Source of the DNA: Phoma sp. XZ068
Lineage: Eukaryota > Ascomycota > Dothideomycetes > Pleosporales > Didymellaceae
Direction: 5' to 3'
NCBI GenBank assembly: GCA_004835665.1
Contig: ML240445.1
Location: 1,364,001-1,428,000 of the forward strand
Length of the DNA: 64,000 nucleotides
The notes below the pieces were generated by a model. The model searched no databases, was not told the DNA's origin, and saw nothing but the letters and a program-made list of their open reading frames with translations. Positions within the stretch are counted from its first letter, which is position 1. Every line of letters begins with the position of its first letter. This document shows, one piece after another, positions 46,901 to 58,395 of this stretch. Both the position numbers and the translations under genes were made by a program.

Positions 46901-49900
46901 AGCAATGCAATTGCAGCTGCCATCAAACTGTCACCTCGGACGTCACCTTTGTTTTGGTTGAGCCAGCTCAACCGCGACCGATACGACCATCTTCCAGCAG
47001 ATTGGCGAGTCGTAGTTGTCGAGTTTGGTTTGGCGGTCACCAATCTGCACCGAGCTCAACGACTGGTCGCTCTTTTAGAAAAACCTATCGAACTCAACGA
47101 AGAAATTCAGCATGTCGGCCATTCCAACTGGAGTCCGCACAATTTTCCAGAAACTCTACTTCTCGAAGCTGAGAGCGGTATCGTGGTTCGTGAAGTGCAA
47201 GCAACAATTGCGGAGCAGATGATAGAGCCGGAAGGTGCGCAAAACACTGTAATGCAATTGAACATGGGCGAAGGAAAATCGTCCACTATTGTGCCTATAG
47301 TGGCTGCGGCGCTCGCAGACAAGAAGAAGTAAGCCAGGTGTCCTTTAATTACTGAGTTACTGAGACTAACCTCCAACATCAGCTTAATCAGAGTCGTAGT
47401 GGCAAAGCCTCAGAGCAAGCAAATGCTCCAGATGCTCATAGCAAAATTGGGTGGCCTGCTGAACCGTCGTATCTACCATATGCCGTTCTCAAGGGACCTT
47501 CGCCTGAATGAGGCAGATGCTCAGGCTATGCGCGAAATGTACGAAGATTGCATGAATCGCCGGGGAGTCCTCTTGATTCAACCGGAACACATCCTCTCTT
47601 TCAAGCTCATGGGTATTGAGTGCCTCCTTACAAAAAAGCCCAGGGTGGCTCGAGTACTCTTGGAGACTGAACGATGGTTTGATAACGTTTCTCGGGACAT
47701 TGTGGATGAGAGCGACGAGAACTTCAGTGTCAGATTCGAATTGATCTACACCATGGGATCTCAACGATCTATTGGGTTTGCCCCACAACGCTGGCTCCTC
47801 ATTCAAGAAGTCTTGGGCTTAGTTCCAAGACTTGCTGCTCAAGTCAAAGCAGCTTTGCCGCTCTCAATCGAAGTCAAGCATGATTCCAAAGGCAAGTATC
47901 CTAGAGTGCGGATGTTGCGCGACGACGGAGCCGAGGCTCTGCTCAACTTACTTACACGACACATCGTCAAGAATGGTCTGACTGGTCTCCCCATATGCAA
48001 TCAGCCAGAAAGGACTCGGGAAGCGATCCGGCAGTACATCTCGAATCGGGATCTGACTGCGAAACAAATAAATGCGGTGGAGAAAAGCAGGTTCTGGACT
48101 CTCATGACAAAAGAGCCCCTGCTGCTCGTACGAGGCCTCATTGCTGGCGGTGTTTTACGCTTCACGTTGACTCAGAAACGTTGGCGCGTGAACTACGGTC
48201 TAGATCAAACTCGGGTGCCGAACACACAGCTTGCAGTACCTTATAAAGCTAAAGATTCGCCATCCCCACGATCAGAGTTCTCCCATCCGGACGTTGTCAT
48301 CCTGCTGACACTTTTGAGTTACTACTATGGAGGTCTTCGCGATAACGAGCTTTTTGATTCCTTCATTCACCTCCTCAAATCTGACCAGGCAACCATCCAT
48401 TATGATGAATGGGTGCGGACTGCCGCTCCCGAGTTGCCGGCTGCATTTAGGCAGCTTTCTGGGGTCAGTATAAAGGATCGAGTTATGTGCATCGAGCAGA
48501 TCTTTCCGCACTTGCGCTATTCTCGGGCGGCCGTCAACTATTATCTCACGTTCCTCGTGTTCCCCAAGGCCATGAAGGAATTTCCTTCAAAACTATCCGC
48601 ATCTGGCTGGGATCTCGGTGCTGTCAAGAAGCACCCAACTACCGGCTTCAGTGGCACGAACGATACGTTACATGTGTTGCCCCTTTCAGTCAAGCATCTC
48701 GACCTGCAGAGTCAAAGCCACACCAACGCCTTGGTTCTCGGCTATCTTTTGCAGCAAGAGACATCCGTCGAGAAGTTGCCGGCCCGGTCCGATGGAACTG
48801 ATGCTCAACACCTCCTCACAGTAATCAACAACCTCGAGCCGGATGTTCGCGTAGTACTCGACGTAGGCGCACAGATACTGGAGATGAACAACACTCAAGT
48901 GGCTCAGTGCTGGCTCTCAATGCGAAAGAATGAGCAAACAGAGGCAGTAGTATTCTTCCGGGACGAAGAGCTATCGGTGCTTGATTTGAGTGGGCGCATT
49001 GAAGCATTTCAGACGTCACCATTCGCAAAGCAACTGGACCGCTGTCTTGTCTACCTTGATGAAGCACACACGCGCGGAACGGATCTCATGCTTCCGCGCG
49101 ACTACAGGGCTGCTGTGACTTTGGGCGCAGGTTTGACCAAGGACCGCTTGGTGCAGGGTAAGAATCAATCCACGCTACAGTATCCAGGATATACTAACAA
49201 CGTCTGCAGCTTGTATGCGACTTCGCAAACTTGGCAAAGGCCAGTCTGTTGTGTTCATCGCTTCTCAAGAAATATGCACAAAGATCGGTGACTGGACAGG
49301 GAAGGAACCCGATATGCCCATCACGGTTATCGACGTGTTATGCTGGAGCATTGGCGAGACCTGGCTCGATCTATCGAGAAGTATGCCACTGTGGGCTGTT
49401 CAAGGTCACCGCTACGAAACACGCAAGCACCTTCTCACTAGTGCCGACACAACCTTGTCAGTAGCCGAGGATTTCCTCGAAGACGAAGCTCAGAGTATCG
49501 AGGACCGATATACGCCAATCACCAAGAGCGCCGGTCAAACCATGTTCCGAGACCTATCCAACCCCAGCATTGAGCGGATATACTCTCGTTGTCTCGAATT
49601 CCAGGCAATGGGCTTCAACTCCGCCACATTGCAGGAAGAACAAGAAGTGAGTCAGGCAACCGCAACAATTTGAATGGAAAGCTAATTTACCATAGCGTGA
49701 GCTAAGTCCCGAGATCGAAGAGGAACGTCAGATCGAACGTCCGCCAAACATGACCGCCGAGAAACACCAGGTTCATCCAGACCTGATGCACCTAGTGCTT
49801 ACTGGAGACATTTGCTTCAATTCGCCAGCATTAAAGCCCGCTTTCCAGGCTCTAAAGTCGACCAGCGCTGCAGAATACTATGACCTCACTCAGTTCCCTG

Positions 49901-50589
49901 ACCATCTTCTCGTCACCAAGGACTTCATGCGGACAGTCAAAGCTCCTGTGGTGGCTGGGAAGAAAGGCTTTGTATCAGACTCTTTCCAGAGACCGGTCCA
50001 ATGGATTCTCTCCCTCGTCGACCAGGCAGACTCCAACACCATCAATCGTCTTATCATTCTAAGCCCGTTCGAGGCAAACCAGCTGGTTTCGACGATTAGG
50101 AGGTACAAGAAGGTGACCTTGCACTTATTTGCGCCACGATTCAACGCCAGTTTCGCTCCGCTCGACAAACTTGAGCTCTTCAACATTGGTCGCAGTTTCA
50201 ACAAGAATTCCATTCCACAATCGCTCACAGCACAGCTGAACCTCTTTGCGGGCAGCCTGTACCTTCGCTCTTTCGCTGAATATGAAGCTGTCTGCGATTA
50301 CCTGGGTCTGCTACGAGGAACTGCTGGCGCGGATCAGCAAGTTTACGCCGATGGCTTCATCGATCCGCCGAGTGGAAAGTGGGACCTGCAGACGTCACCG
50401 GTGCTGTTCTTGCGTGCTTTGCTCATGAAGATTCGGAAGGAGGGAGAGGGTGTTGAGAAGACGCATATGGGTAGATTACTGGGTGGTGTCCGACTGGAGG
50501 AGTGCGATTTCGAGGCCCGGGTCACGCAAGGTCACGATGTAAATGGAGGTCGAGGACCTGGTGCACCGGTGGCGCGAGACTTGAGATGA
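40928..50589 (+). CDS. Giant DUF6606/DUF3638/DUF3645-type protein with P-loop and DEAH motifs
   Basis: Exons 40928-47328, 47383-49157, 49210-49646 and 49696-50589 (introns of 54, 52 and 49 bp) give 3168 residues, the usual size for this fungal family. Databases often label it ubiquitinyl hydrolase-like, but its function is unproven. The N-terminus carries the conserved YLVHHIALPPKLPQ block. A His/Cys-rich patch (HYHGYTKTVHSKRCNKCSLK) lies near residues 640-660. The C-terminal third looks like an ATPase: NMGEGKSS near 2112-2119, then VVVAKPQSKQM, DIVDESDE near 2239-2246, and LVYLDEAHTRGTD near 2690-2702. After these comes RAAVTLGAGLTKDRLVQACM with RLRKLGKGQSVVF, the pattern of a helicase C-lobe. 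A second in-frame ATG at 40982 has a good context and may be the true start. Cytosolic by default. Confidence 0.9.
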
Positions 50590-50923
50590 TTTGGAGACCA
50601 TGGTGATTGCGACTGCGGTTGGAACCTTCCTGCAACCAACACTGATTTTGCCAATCAGTGTTCAGGACAGGAGACGGTTGGTTTCTGGAGCATGTACGAT
50701 AAAGGAAGAAGGGAACTTGAGTCAAGAAAAGTCAATAAATCACGGCGAGATCGCAAGAATGTATGGAAAGTGCTCTCCATTATGTTTATGTACTCATACA
50801 CAGTCTCATCCAAAAAGTCTCTACAAGAAAAGAATGGCGCCCAGCGCTACGAAGTCCCATCGCATGTTTTTTTCAGTTGTCATGAGCCCAAAATCTATCC
50901 ACTTGATGCTTGAAGCGAGCCGC

Positions 50924-51744
50924 TTAGCAAGATGCAAGGGTGCTGAACTTGCAGGTGTCGGAAGCACCAGTGGAAACGGACTTGGGCTCGTTGCCAGGGG
51001 TGGTGCCCTGGAACTCCTCGCAAATCTCCTTGACGGACGAAGCGCAGGTAGCGCTGTCGATGGTGGCGGTGTCGCCGAAGTTGGGGTTGATACCGACAAG
51101 GAGCTTGCCGTTGGAAGCCTTGACGTTCTTGATAACAACGTGGCGCTCGGCACTCTGCTTGCAGTTTCCACAGGAGCGGTAGAGCTTGCCGAAGTTGTCG
51201 ACCTGGAAGCCGTCGATGGTGACAGTGCCGGCTCCGTTGTGCTGGATGACCTTGTCCTCGGCACCGGTGGCACCTCCACCTGTGATGGTGGCATCGCCGT
51301 CCTTCTTTAGCGTGAGAGCGTCTGGTTGACTTTTAGCACGTGTCAGGTGAATATCGGGATGGAATGGTGCTTACCCTCGCAGACTGAGGCCCACCAGACG
51401 TTCTCGAGTGTGCAGGAACCCTGGCAGTGGATACCCTCAATCTGGTCCTCGCCAATGATGGCGTTCTTGAGAGTGGCACCGTCGGCGAGCGAGAAGACGG
51501 CATCAGAGTCACCGCCCTCAGCCTGACCAGTGCAGCTGACACCACGACCGTACGTCTTGAGGCCGCCGTCGAAGGTGCCAGAGATCTCCTTGACCGCAGT
51601 GAAGGTCTCAGTGCCCTTTGAGGCAGGGATGGGGAGAGTAGCACGCTTGTTGACGTTGAAGAAGTTGGTGGGAGCCTTGTACGAGGGGCTGGCAGCGGCA
51701 GCGGCGGCGAAAGCCAAAATGGAAGCAGCGACAGAAGCCTTCAT
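50924..51744 (-). CDS. Secreted pectate lyase, polysaccharide lyase family 3
   Basis: Exons 51375-51744 and 50924-51321, joined over a 53-bp intron, give 255 residues. An N-terminal signal peptide (MKASVAASILAFAAAAAASP) shows secretion. The body matches family 3 pectate lyases, which cleave de-esterified polygalacturonan by Ca2+-dependent beta-elimination: GLKTYGRGVSCTGQAEGG, FSLADGATLKNAIIGEDQIE, IHCQGSCTLENVWWASVCEG, then DALTLKKDGDATITGGGATG and KLYRSCGNCKQ. Several cysteines for disulfides are conserved, and the protein ends FSTLASC. Codon use is strongly biased to C-ending codons, as in highly expressed genes. It indicates a plant-associated life style. It converges on the giant gene with 334 bp between the stops. 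Confidence 0.94.
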
Positions 51745-52322
51745 GTTGACGGTAGTCGGGTTGAACGGTGGGGGAATAATCGAAAGATTCAAAGCCTATT
51801 GATGGTTTATATAGCGAAAGTATGCGTCAAGCACAGTAGAGAAGAAACAAGAGAAGACTGTGAAGTTGAAGAGACTGTAGTTGGCTCGAGGAAGAGTGCA
51901 GAACGTGATGAGTGCGGCTTCCGATGGCTCTTATACTTCCGCAGTTCATCTCGGTGGAGCCATATCTCGGGTTCCTCGAAATCGGTCAAAGCCAGCACAG
52001 CGGGAATAAGCATTTGCGCCTGAGCCACAGATAAATTGAACATTGGACACCTTAGCGCTTCCGCGATGCCAAGAGAGACTTGAAACTGTCTACCGCAACT
52101 AAGAAAGGAAAAGTGGAGGTCGATCATGGTGTTGTCGGAAGAATTTGACGCGAAACTATGCTCATTTACTTCGAAGCTGGACACGCTGGGGTAGCCCAAG
52201 CCTCGCGAATCGGTATTCGCAGTCCCTGTTTCTAGATGGGGAGGGGGGGCCTAGAGCCCACCAACGATTCGTTTCAGACTGCCACCCTGTAGTCTGCTCC
52301 GGTAAAGAGACAGTGTTTGTGC

Positions 52323-52395
52323 GATGGGATAGAAATCTGTCAGGGATAGAAATCTGTCAGATGGGATAGAAATCTGATGGGATAGAAATCTGTCA
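52323..52395. repeat. Tandem repeat, four copies of a 16-20 bp unit
   Basis: Units at 52323-52342, 52343-52359, 52360-52375 and 52376-52395 are variants of GATGGGATAGAAATCTGTCA, the first and last being identical. The array lies about 580 bp upstream of the pectate lyase start. Confidence 0.92.
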
Positions 52396-53927
52396 AACTT
52401 TGTTCAACCGGTCCCGTCGTGCCATGACAATGTCAACGGATGCGGCTTTTTAGCGACGTCTGTAAACCGGTTTCCATGCCGGCGTCAATAACATATTGGT
52501 GGTCAATCTTGACTACCCTCGAACGCATGACCGTTCGACATATGATCGCTTGAGTGTAGTGCATTGCAATGCCTTGCAATGCCTTGGATGGTCTTCGGGG
52601 CGCAGTCCGAGAACCATGAAGCCGGGAAGCAGTGCGTTTGAATGGTGGAAGAAACGACTGCAGGATCGACTGAATCATTGACCAAGGAACGTCCATTGGA
52701 TTGGGATCAGCGTAGTCATGCTCCGCTAGCAACGGAGATGCAGCTCTAGCAGGCAAAGATAGCCAAGTCGAACTCTTCCAAGGTTGTTTGCGGTGCCGCG
52801 TGAGGCGGAACCCGTTCTCTGTAGTAGCTCATAATGCGCTGTCTTCTCGAGGCCACTGCATGGTCAAAGCACTGTTTCGTTCAGGCTGGTGAGAAGTTTG
52901 GTCGTGCAACGAATCGATCAGGATATAAGATAGGTGGATCGTGCGCGTTGCGAAGTAAAGTGCCAAGGCCTTGGCTCTCCACAGTTGCCGGTGCGGAAAG
53001 ATGCTTGATATGCCTCAGCCCTGGTCTTTCACTGCGATTCTGACTCGATACAGCCCCGTCTCTTCGGTCAGTGTTGTTTCGCATGTTGTGTGCTCTACGC
53101 GTCCTCATCTATATTGTGGGGTCCAAGGCTGCCTCGACGTCGGGATCCAACACGGCCACCTCGTACGAAGGTACGAATATGAATTCGTACGTTGAGATGC
53201 AACCGAGGGACTACAAATCTATTTCCCTCTCTCCCTGATGACGTGGACTCATCTTGAGGATGGAATGCAGCTATCGCGAGCCGCTGCGAGAGGATGTTCC
53301 AGGAAGTCGATGCTGCTTCCGCCACGAAGGGTCACTCGGGCACTGATCTCATGGACCAACGGCACCATGAGTGCGACAATGCTCGGAACATGTGCGGTGC
53401 TGTTCGCCGACTTCGCCCTTTCGCGTCATCGTGAAACTGCTTGACAATGTATGTTGTAGCGGTGGCTGAAGAGTGGCACAGCCACAAGCCACTCTTGGCT
53501 ACAGCAACATCTCATTGAGAACTTACCCTCACATCACTACCACTTCGGTCTTTCTGCCCTGATTTACCATTTCTTGGATGTCGAGAATGCTGTACGTCCC
53601 TGGCAAAACCAATGCACAAGGCTGGTATTGAGTGTGGCGGAGCGAGCTGGTCAAGTGTCTCAATCCTTCTCTTTCGCATGATGGTCCGTCCCCATTACAG
53701 TCGCCACGATGGGGAGGACACAAGCGAAGGAGTCAAAATATCTTTATAAAGCTATCGACTGACGACGTTCTTTTAGAGTTGCCGACGTTGCCGACCTCAT
53801 CGAAGCGAAGCATGGATATGGGTGATGAGGACGTTGACTTTAGCCGCCGAAATATCCGCAGCAAATTGAAGCCAGCAAGGGTACCAAACATGCTCACGAA
53901 CCTGTGGAGCGTTCATGGTGTGCAATG

Positions 53928-53944
53928 GCGCGCGCGCGCGCGCG
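53928..53944. repeat. GC dinucleotide microsatellite
   Basis: An uninterrupted run of alternating G and C, 17 bases long, in non-coding DNA upstream of Sen54. Confidence 0.85.
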
Positions 53945-54409
53945 TGGAGGCTGTATAACTTGGCGACACGGTGGAGGGTTGCTCGAAGTGTGGCGCGTAT
54001 CCGCGGGGCCACGGTGCTGATGAGGATTCAGTCTGCCTGTGTGTGATAAAGGACGCAGCTCCAACCCAAATGATGAAGTTCGTCTGGAAGTGTTCAATTT
54101 TGGACTTGTGCGCGTGCTGTTTAGGAGCTGTCGAATAAGCTCACGTTTAACGGCAATGCAGTGCAAGTCGTGCAACGTCGAGTCTGACAGCGACAACGTG
54201 GGCTTTCTACGGGGGTGGTACTCCTGTGCCCTTGGCCATGGAACCAAAACATGCAGGCGAAGTGTGAGCACGCAAGGCGGGATACTGGTCGCATGCTGTA
54301 CGTTGCCTATCGATAACGATTCAGCCCTACCGCACGCGAGTCATAGCTCCAAAGTTCGTGATGTTCAATTCTCCGCGACTGAAACACCAAAGCCGGATTG
54401 ACACTCGCC

Positions 54410-55714
54410 ATGGCCGACGCAGACGAAGACGTGTCGCATCTGGGCGCGCAAGACGGAGCCGAGAATGATCCTACCGAAGAAGCGCAGGATTTCCGCTTCC
54501 TCGACAAATTGATGTGAGCTTCTGTACCAACTGGTGTTCAGCATGAGTGCTGACTAGCCCGCGACAGAGGAGGCCATCAAAGTCTTTCGCTCCCCAAGCG
54601 TGGAGAGAAAGACTTTGAATCGCACGCGACGAACCTCCAGCTCGACACCCTCGAGGCCTCGCGGCGGGCCATGCACGGCGTACTCTCCTGGCAGCGAACG
54701 CACACACAGAAGAACCACATCTTGGCGCAATACCACCCCGAGTCGAACACGGTCTGCGTAGAAAAAGTAAAGTCACAGCACTTTCAAACCATTGGACGCT
54801 CGAAGGGCGGGAAGGAATGGCTGCTGCCCGAAGAAGCGCTGTTCATGATTGAGAGGGGAAGTCTGGACTGCCGATGGCCAGTCAAGAAAGAGGAGGGAGA
54901 CGAACAGAGCTACAGGGCAGAGGATGGCGCGCCCATGAGCTTGCAGGCAGCTTACGCGGCGTTTATTGGGTATGAAGCGGGCGTGGGTGGGAAGTTGACA
55001 TTGGAAATGTACAACGTGTACGCAGGACTGAAGAGGTCTGGATACGTCGTGTTCCGCACAGGCACATGGGACGACGACCGGGGTGACTTGTTGGTACAGA
55101 ACGCGAGTTTGCAAGACGCAGGGAGACCGACCATCTTCACACGCTTCTTCTCTGAGATCTGGCGACGCATCAGCCAGCCCTCCTACGCCATCGCACCCGC
55201 AAACCTCTCCTTTGGCCCGCTCATCAAGCCCGGACTGTATCGAAGCTACAGCGATGTGTTTCGCCTGATGCAGATTATCCCCACACACAACCGCACAGCG
55301 CCGCCAACTTTTACCCTCCCACCTGCCGCCGAGAATCCCTTCCGTGTGCACTTCGACGTCTACCGGACTACATCAGGATTCCGCAAGACTGCTCGCGGCA
55401 CGCCCGACTTCCGCATCTGCGTCATCAACGCGCGTGAGACACCTATCCCCACGGGCGCACAACTGAACGATCTTTTCGCACAGGTGCCGGAAGATAGACC
55501 AAAGGCTGGCGCACAGCACTACCAGAAGCTGAAGCACGGATGCAGAAATGTGATTTTGGCTGTTGTGGACAACGGAGTGCCTAGCTACATTAGGGTCGCC
55601 GATGCGCCATTTGATCAAGTCAAGATATACGAGCGTTCAGGAACAGGACCGAGGGGCAAAGGTGGGAGAGGAAGAGGCGGTGGCAGAGGCCGAGGCAGGG
55701 GCAGGGGAAGGTGA
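54410..55714 (+). CDS. sen54: tRNA-splicing endonuclease subunit Sen54
   Basis: Non-catalytic structural subunit of the Sen2-Sen15-Sen34-Sen54 endonuclease that removes introns from pre-tRNAs. Exons 54410-54513 and 54568-55714 (54-bp intron, acceptor GCGACAG) give 416 residues. The family N-terminal block is clear after the splice: LSLPKRGEKDFESHATNLQ, then SRRAMHGVLSWQRTHTQKNH, followed by GGKEWLLPEEALFMIERGSL and MSLQAAYAAFIGY. The C-terminal endonuclease-like fold follows (LKRSGYVVFRTG; FRVHFDVYRTTSGFRKTARG; DFRICVINARETPIPTG; GCRNVILAVVDNG). The very end is a run of Arg-Gly repeats (residues about 393-416), an RNA-binding type tail not essential to the family. Nuclear, or on the mitochondrial surface as in yeast. 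Confidence 0.93.
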
Positions 55715-56206
55715 AGTGGGACTTGGACTTGACTCTCCTGGTCGACGGTATCGCCTTATAAGCCTTACACGAGAAACTTTGTCGGGCGATTGAACAGCAA
55801 CGAGCTCATCGCATCCTGTCGACTTCTGATCATACGTGGAAGTCACCTTACAGACGCTATCAGCATCACTTGATCAATTTAGAGGTTCAGACATCGAAGC
55901 AGTGTAAAGAGTAAATAGGACTAAAGCTTCCCCATCCGAGGTTGGCATGTCACAGACGAATAGGAAGACAAATGTTTTAAGCTTGATACTTTGGCAGCGC
56001 TACGATCAATGATTGCCTGTCCTGTCCAACACTGCGCCGAGCAGCCCCACCGAAACGAGCCGAGGCATCTTCCCCAGCTTTGGACGACCTCCGCGAACTC
56101 CGCAATTCGACATCCGTCACACATTAATTCGCACTCCTCCCCCACACACCTAACATAGCTACTCATTACGCACCAATTTGGAGATTAAATTACCCCGTGA
56201 TTCACA
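55715..56206. other. Intergenic spacer
   Basis: This holds the 3' UTR of Sen54 and the promoter of the SDR gene. No gene seen. Confidence 0.45.
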
Positions 56207-57200
56207 ATGCCCACAGCAATGCCCAAAGTCAAGCCTGCAGCGCTCAGCAAAGAGCTCTCCGAGCCCCTCCCCGAACCGCCCACCTTCGAGGGCAAGCCCG
56301 GCGTTCGCAGCATAGCCGGCGACCTAGGCGACCAGTGTGTATTCTCCCCATGCATGTCCGATTCAACTACTCACTCGTCCAAGACGCGTCAAAGGCAAGG
56401 TCATCATCGTCACCGGCGCCAACTCGCTCATCGGCATCGGCCGTGCCAGCGCCCACCAATTCGCTCGCCACGGCGCCCGCGCGCTGTACCTCTGCGACTT
56501 CGACGCCTCCAACCTCGACATGCACAAGCGCGAACTCGCATCGCTGTATCCGAAAGTGGAGGTGCACACGCGGCAGTTCGACGCCGCCGACGAAGCGGCC
56601 GTCAAGGCCGTCGTGGCTGACGCGCTGGAATTGTACGGCCGTCTCGATGTCTTCTTCGCCAACGCGGGGATTAGCAGCGGGAAGGTGTTCTGGGAAGAGG
56701 ACAGCGAGGGCTTTATGAAAATGATGCGCACGAACGCGCTGTCGGTGTTCCTGGCGGCCAAGTACGCGAGTCTGGCGATGCGCAAGACCAGCGCCGAGAA
56801 GCCGTATCCCAGTGGGAGTATCATTGGGACTGCGTCTGTTGCGGGGTTGAGGAGTAATGCTGGCCCGACGGATTACTCGGCTAGCAAGGCGGCGGTCGTC
56901 AGCCTGATGCAGACGTGTGCGTATCAGCTCGTTGGCAGCGGGATACGGTGTAATGCCGTGTGTCCGGGCTTGATCGAGACGGGCATGACCAAGGTTACGT
57001 ATGATGCGGCGCGAGCGAGGGGCAGTGAGAAGAAGATTGGACAGCTGAACCCACTGAAGAGGGGTGGACAGCCGGATGAGATTGCGCGCGCGGTGCTGTT
57101 TTTGGCCAGTGATGAGAGCAGCTATGTCAATGCCCAGGCGTGGGCTGTGGATGGCGGATTGAGTGGTGGATTGCCGTTTGTGCCGGGGAAGCTGGCCTAG
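56207..57200 (+). CDS. Short-chain dehydrogenase/reductase (SDR)
   Basis: NAD(P)-dependent oxidoreductase of the classical SDR type. Exons 56207-56334 and 56384-57200 give 314 residues. The 49-bp intron (donor GTGTGT, acceptor CCAAG) is chosen because it yields DQ|RVKGKVIIVTG. The cofactor loop TGANSLIGIG lies at 53-62, and an acidic residue after strand 2 (CDFD, about D81) favours NAD(H). The NAG motif is at 136-138, the catalytic Ser near 194 (GTASVAG), and Tyr207/Lys211 form YSASK. The C-terminus VNAQAWAVDGGLSGGLPF is typical. A 40-residue N-terminal extension precedes the fold. A start at the second ATG (56219) is possible. Substrate unknown. It converges on the methyltransferase gene, with only 17 bp between coding ends. 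Confidence 0.9.
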
Positions 57201-57217
57201 GCGTCGTCGAGTTGGAC

Positions 57218-58048
57218 TCAGTCGTCGTGGATAAAAAGTGGTGTAGAGGTCCTCTGTAGTATGTACACCCAGTGGTAGAGTTTAGGTCTATGCGTCACTC
57301 CGTTGCTGCCCACATCCTCTTGCTGGTTTGCTTCGATCTGGTGCTTACCGACCACCGTCCACAGTAGTCTAGGGTCCGGAATACTTGTGCCGTCCTGTCC
57401 ATTCGTCGCTCCATTCCCTTCGAACCATTCGTACCTCTCTGACGAGTATGAAAGTGATATCCACCTCGAGCCAGGCTTTGTGACAAGGGCTAGATGCACG
57501 GCCATGACATGCACCGGGTGTTCTAATACCACCTTTGGCTCTGTCTTGACTTGCCTTGCAGCCGCAGTACGCTCTTCGGTTGTTACAGCGTAGGGTAGCG
57601 AGCAGATTACGTCGTCAGCACAGGAAATAGCATCACAAGTTGACTTGTCGACAATGACCGAGTAGGTGCCTTGACCACAGACTTCAACAAGCGATGTATG
57701 ATCCAGGAGGTCTACAGCGTCCCATCTCGTGCACGCCTTCACATCGCCGCCCAGCGATTCTAGTTCGCGCTTCCGCTCGGTTTCGATGACCACCTGGGAG
57801 TAATCCACATTGTGCACTTGCTGAGCATTGTTCACGTGGGTTTTAAGATGCTGTGACAGCGACGACGAGCCACAGCCAATATGCAGAATTAGTGGTTCCG
57901 CATCGCCTATGGTGTTGAGTGCATCAGTGATCCCGGGATCCAGAGCCTCCGGTGCGGAAAGCCAGTCGAAAGGTGCGGTGTTGGCGGTGAAGCGCTGGTC
58001 CCAGTAGTCCTGCGATCCGAACGATGGAACTTTTACCTTGGACGGCAT
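57218..58048 (-). CDS. Small class I methyltransferase, EEF1A-lysine methyltransferase-like
   Basis: Single-exon gene of 276 residues from the ATG at 58048. The N-terminal SFGSQDYWDQRFTANTAPFDW block and the SAM-binding motif I (LILHIGCGSSSLSQHL, about 53-68) followed by HNVDYSQVVIE resemble the METTL13/EFM/ECE2-type family that methylates lysines in eEF1A. A motif II region is at VIVDKSTCDAISC. The usual DxGTxD-like acidic turn is present as DKSTCD. The C-terminal half includes SRWISLSYSSERYEWFEG and HWVYILQRT. Cytosolic. The family and fold are fairly clear, the substrate is inferred. It is divergent from the next gene, with 347 bp between the two start codons. Confidence 0.8.
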   Translation of the reverse strand: MPSKVKVPSFGSQDYWDQRFTANTAPFDWLSAPEALDPGITDALNTIGDAEPLILHIGCGSSSLSQHLKTHVNNAQQVHNVDYSQVVIETERKRELESLGGDVKACTRWDAVDLLDHTSLVEVCGQGTYSVIVDKSTCDAISCADDVICSLPYAVTTEERTAAARQVKTEPKVVLEHPVHVMAVHLALVTKPGSRWISLSYSSERYEWFEGNGATNGQDGTSIPDPRLLWTVVGKHQIEANQQEDVGSNGVTHRPKLYHWVYILQRTSTPLFIHDD

Positions 58049-58395
58049 CTTGCAATTATACCTTGGTTCTAGCCTTGGGTACTCGGTCTGGGTTGGGCAA
58101 GGAAATCTTGACAGGTTGAGATGAAGGATGAGAAGTGAAGAAAGTGAGCTGCCCTGCTATGACTGATCGACCTCAAACTTTACAACAGCCCCACAGCGGC
58201 CCGAAGGTGAATTCGCGAATCACATCTCATACGTTAATTAACCTGCCATGATCGTGGTCTAAAGTCTGAGGCTCAGCGCGATCAGCTCACGCATCGGCGG
58301 CCGGCGAAACTTTGCCGACCACCTTCAATCTTTCCCAGCGGACCTCCGCACGCTCCAATTCGCAGCACTCGGCGGTGTCGCACCCATCCACCACC
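58049..58395. promoter_or_regulatory. Compact divergent promoter of methyltransferase and mitochondrial protein genes
   Basis: The 347 bp between the two ATGs must hold both promoters and 5' leaders. No specific element was identified. Confidence 0.5.

Larger units (their letters stand above)
51745..54409. other. Intergenic, about 2.7 kb, with tandem and simple repeats
   Basis: No gene supported. It holds the pectate lyase promoter and, at the far end, the Sen54 promoter. Notable are the tandem repeat at 52323-52395 and a GC dinucleotide run at 53928-53944. Short frames are scattered with no recognisable product. Confidence 0.4.
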
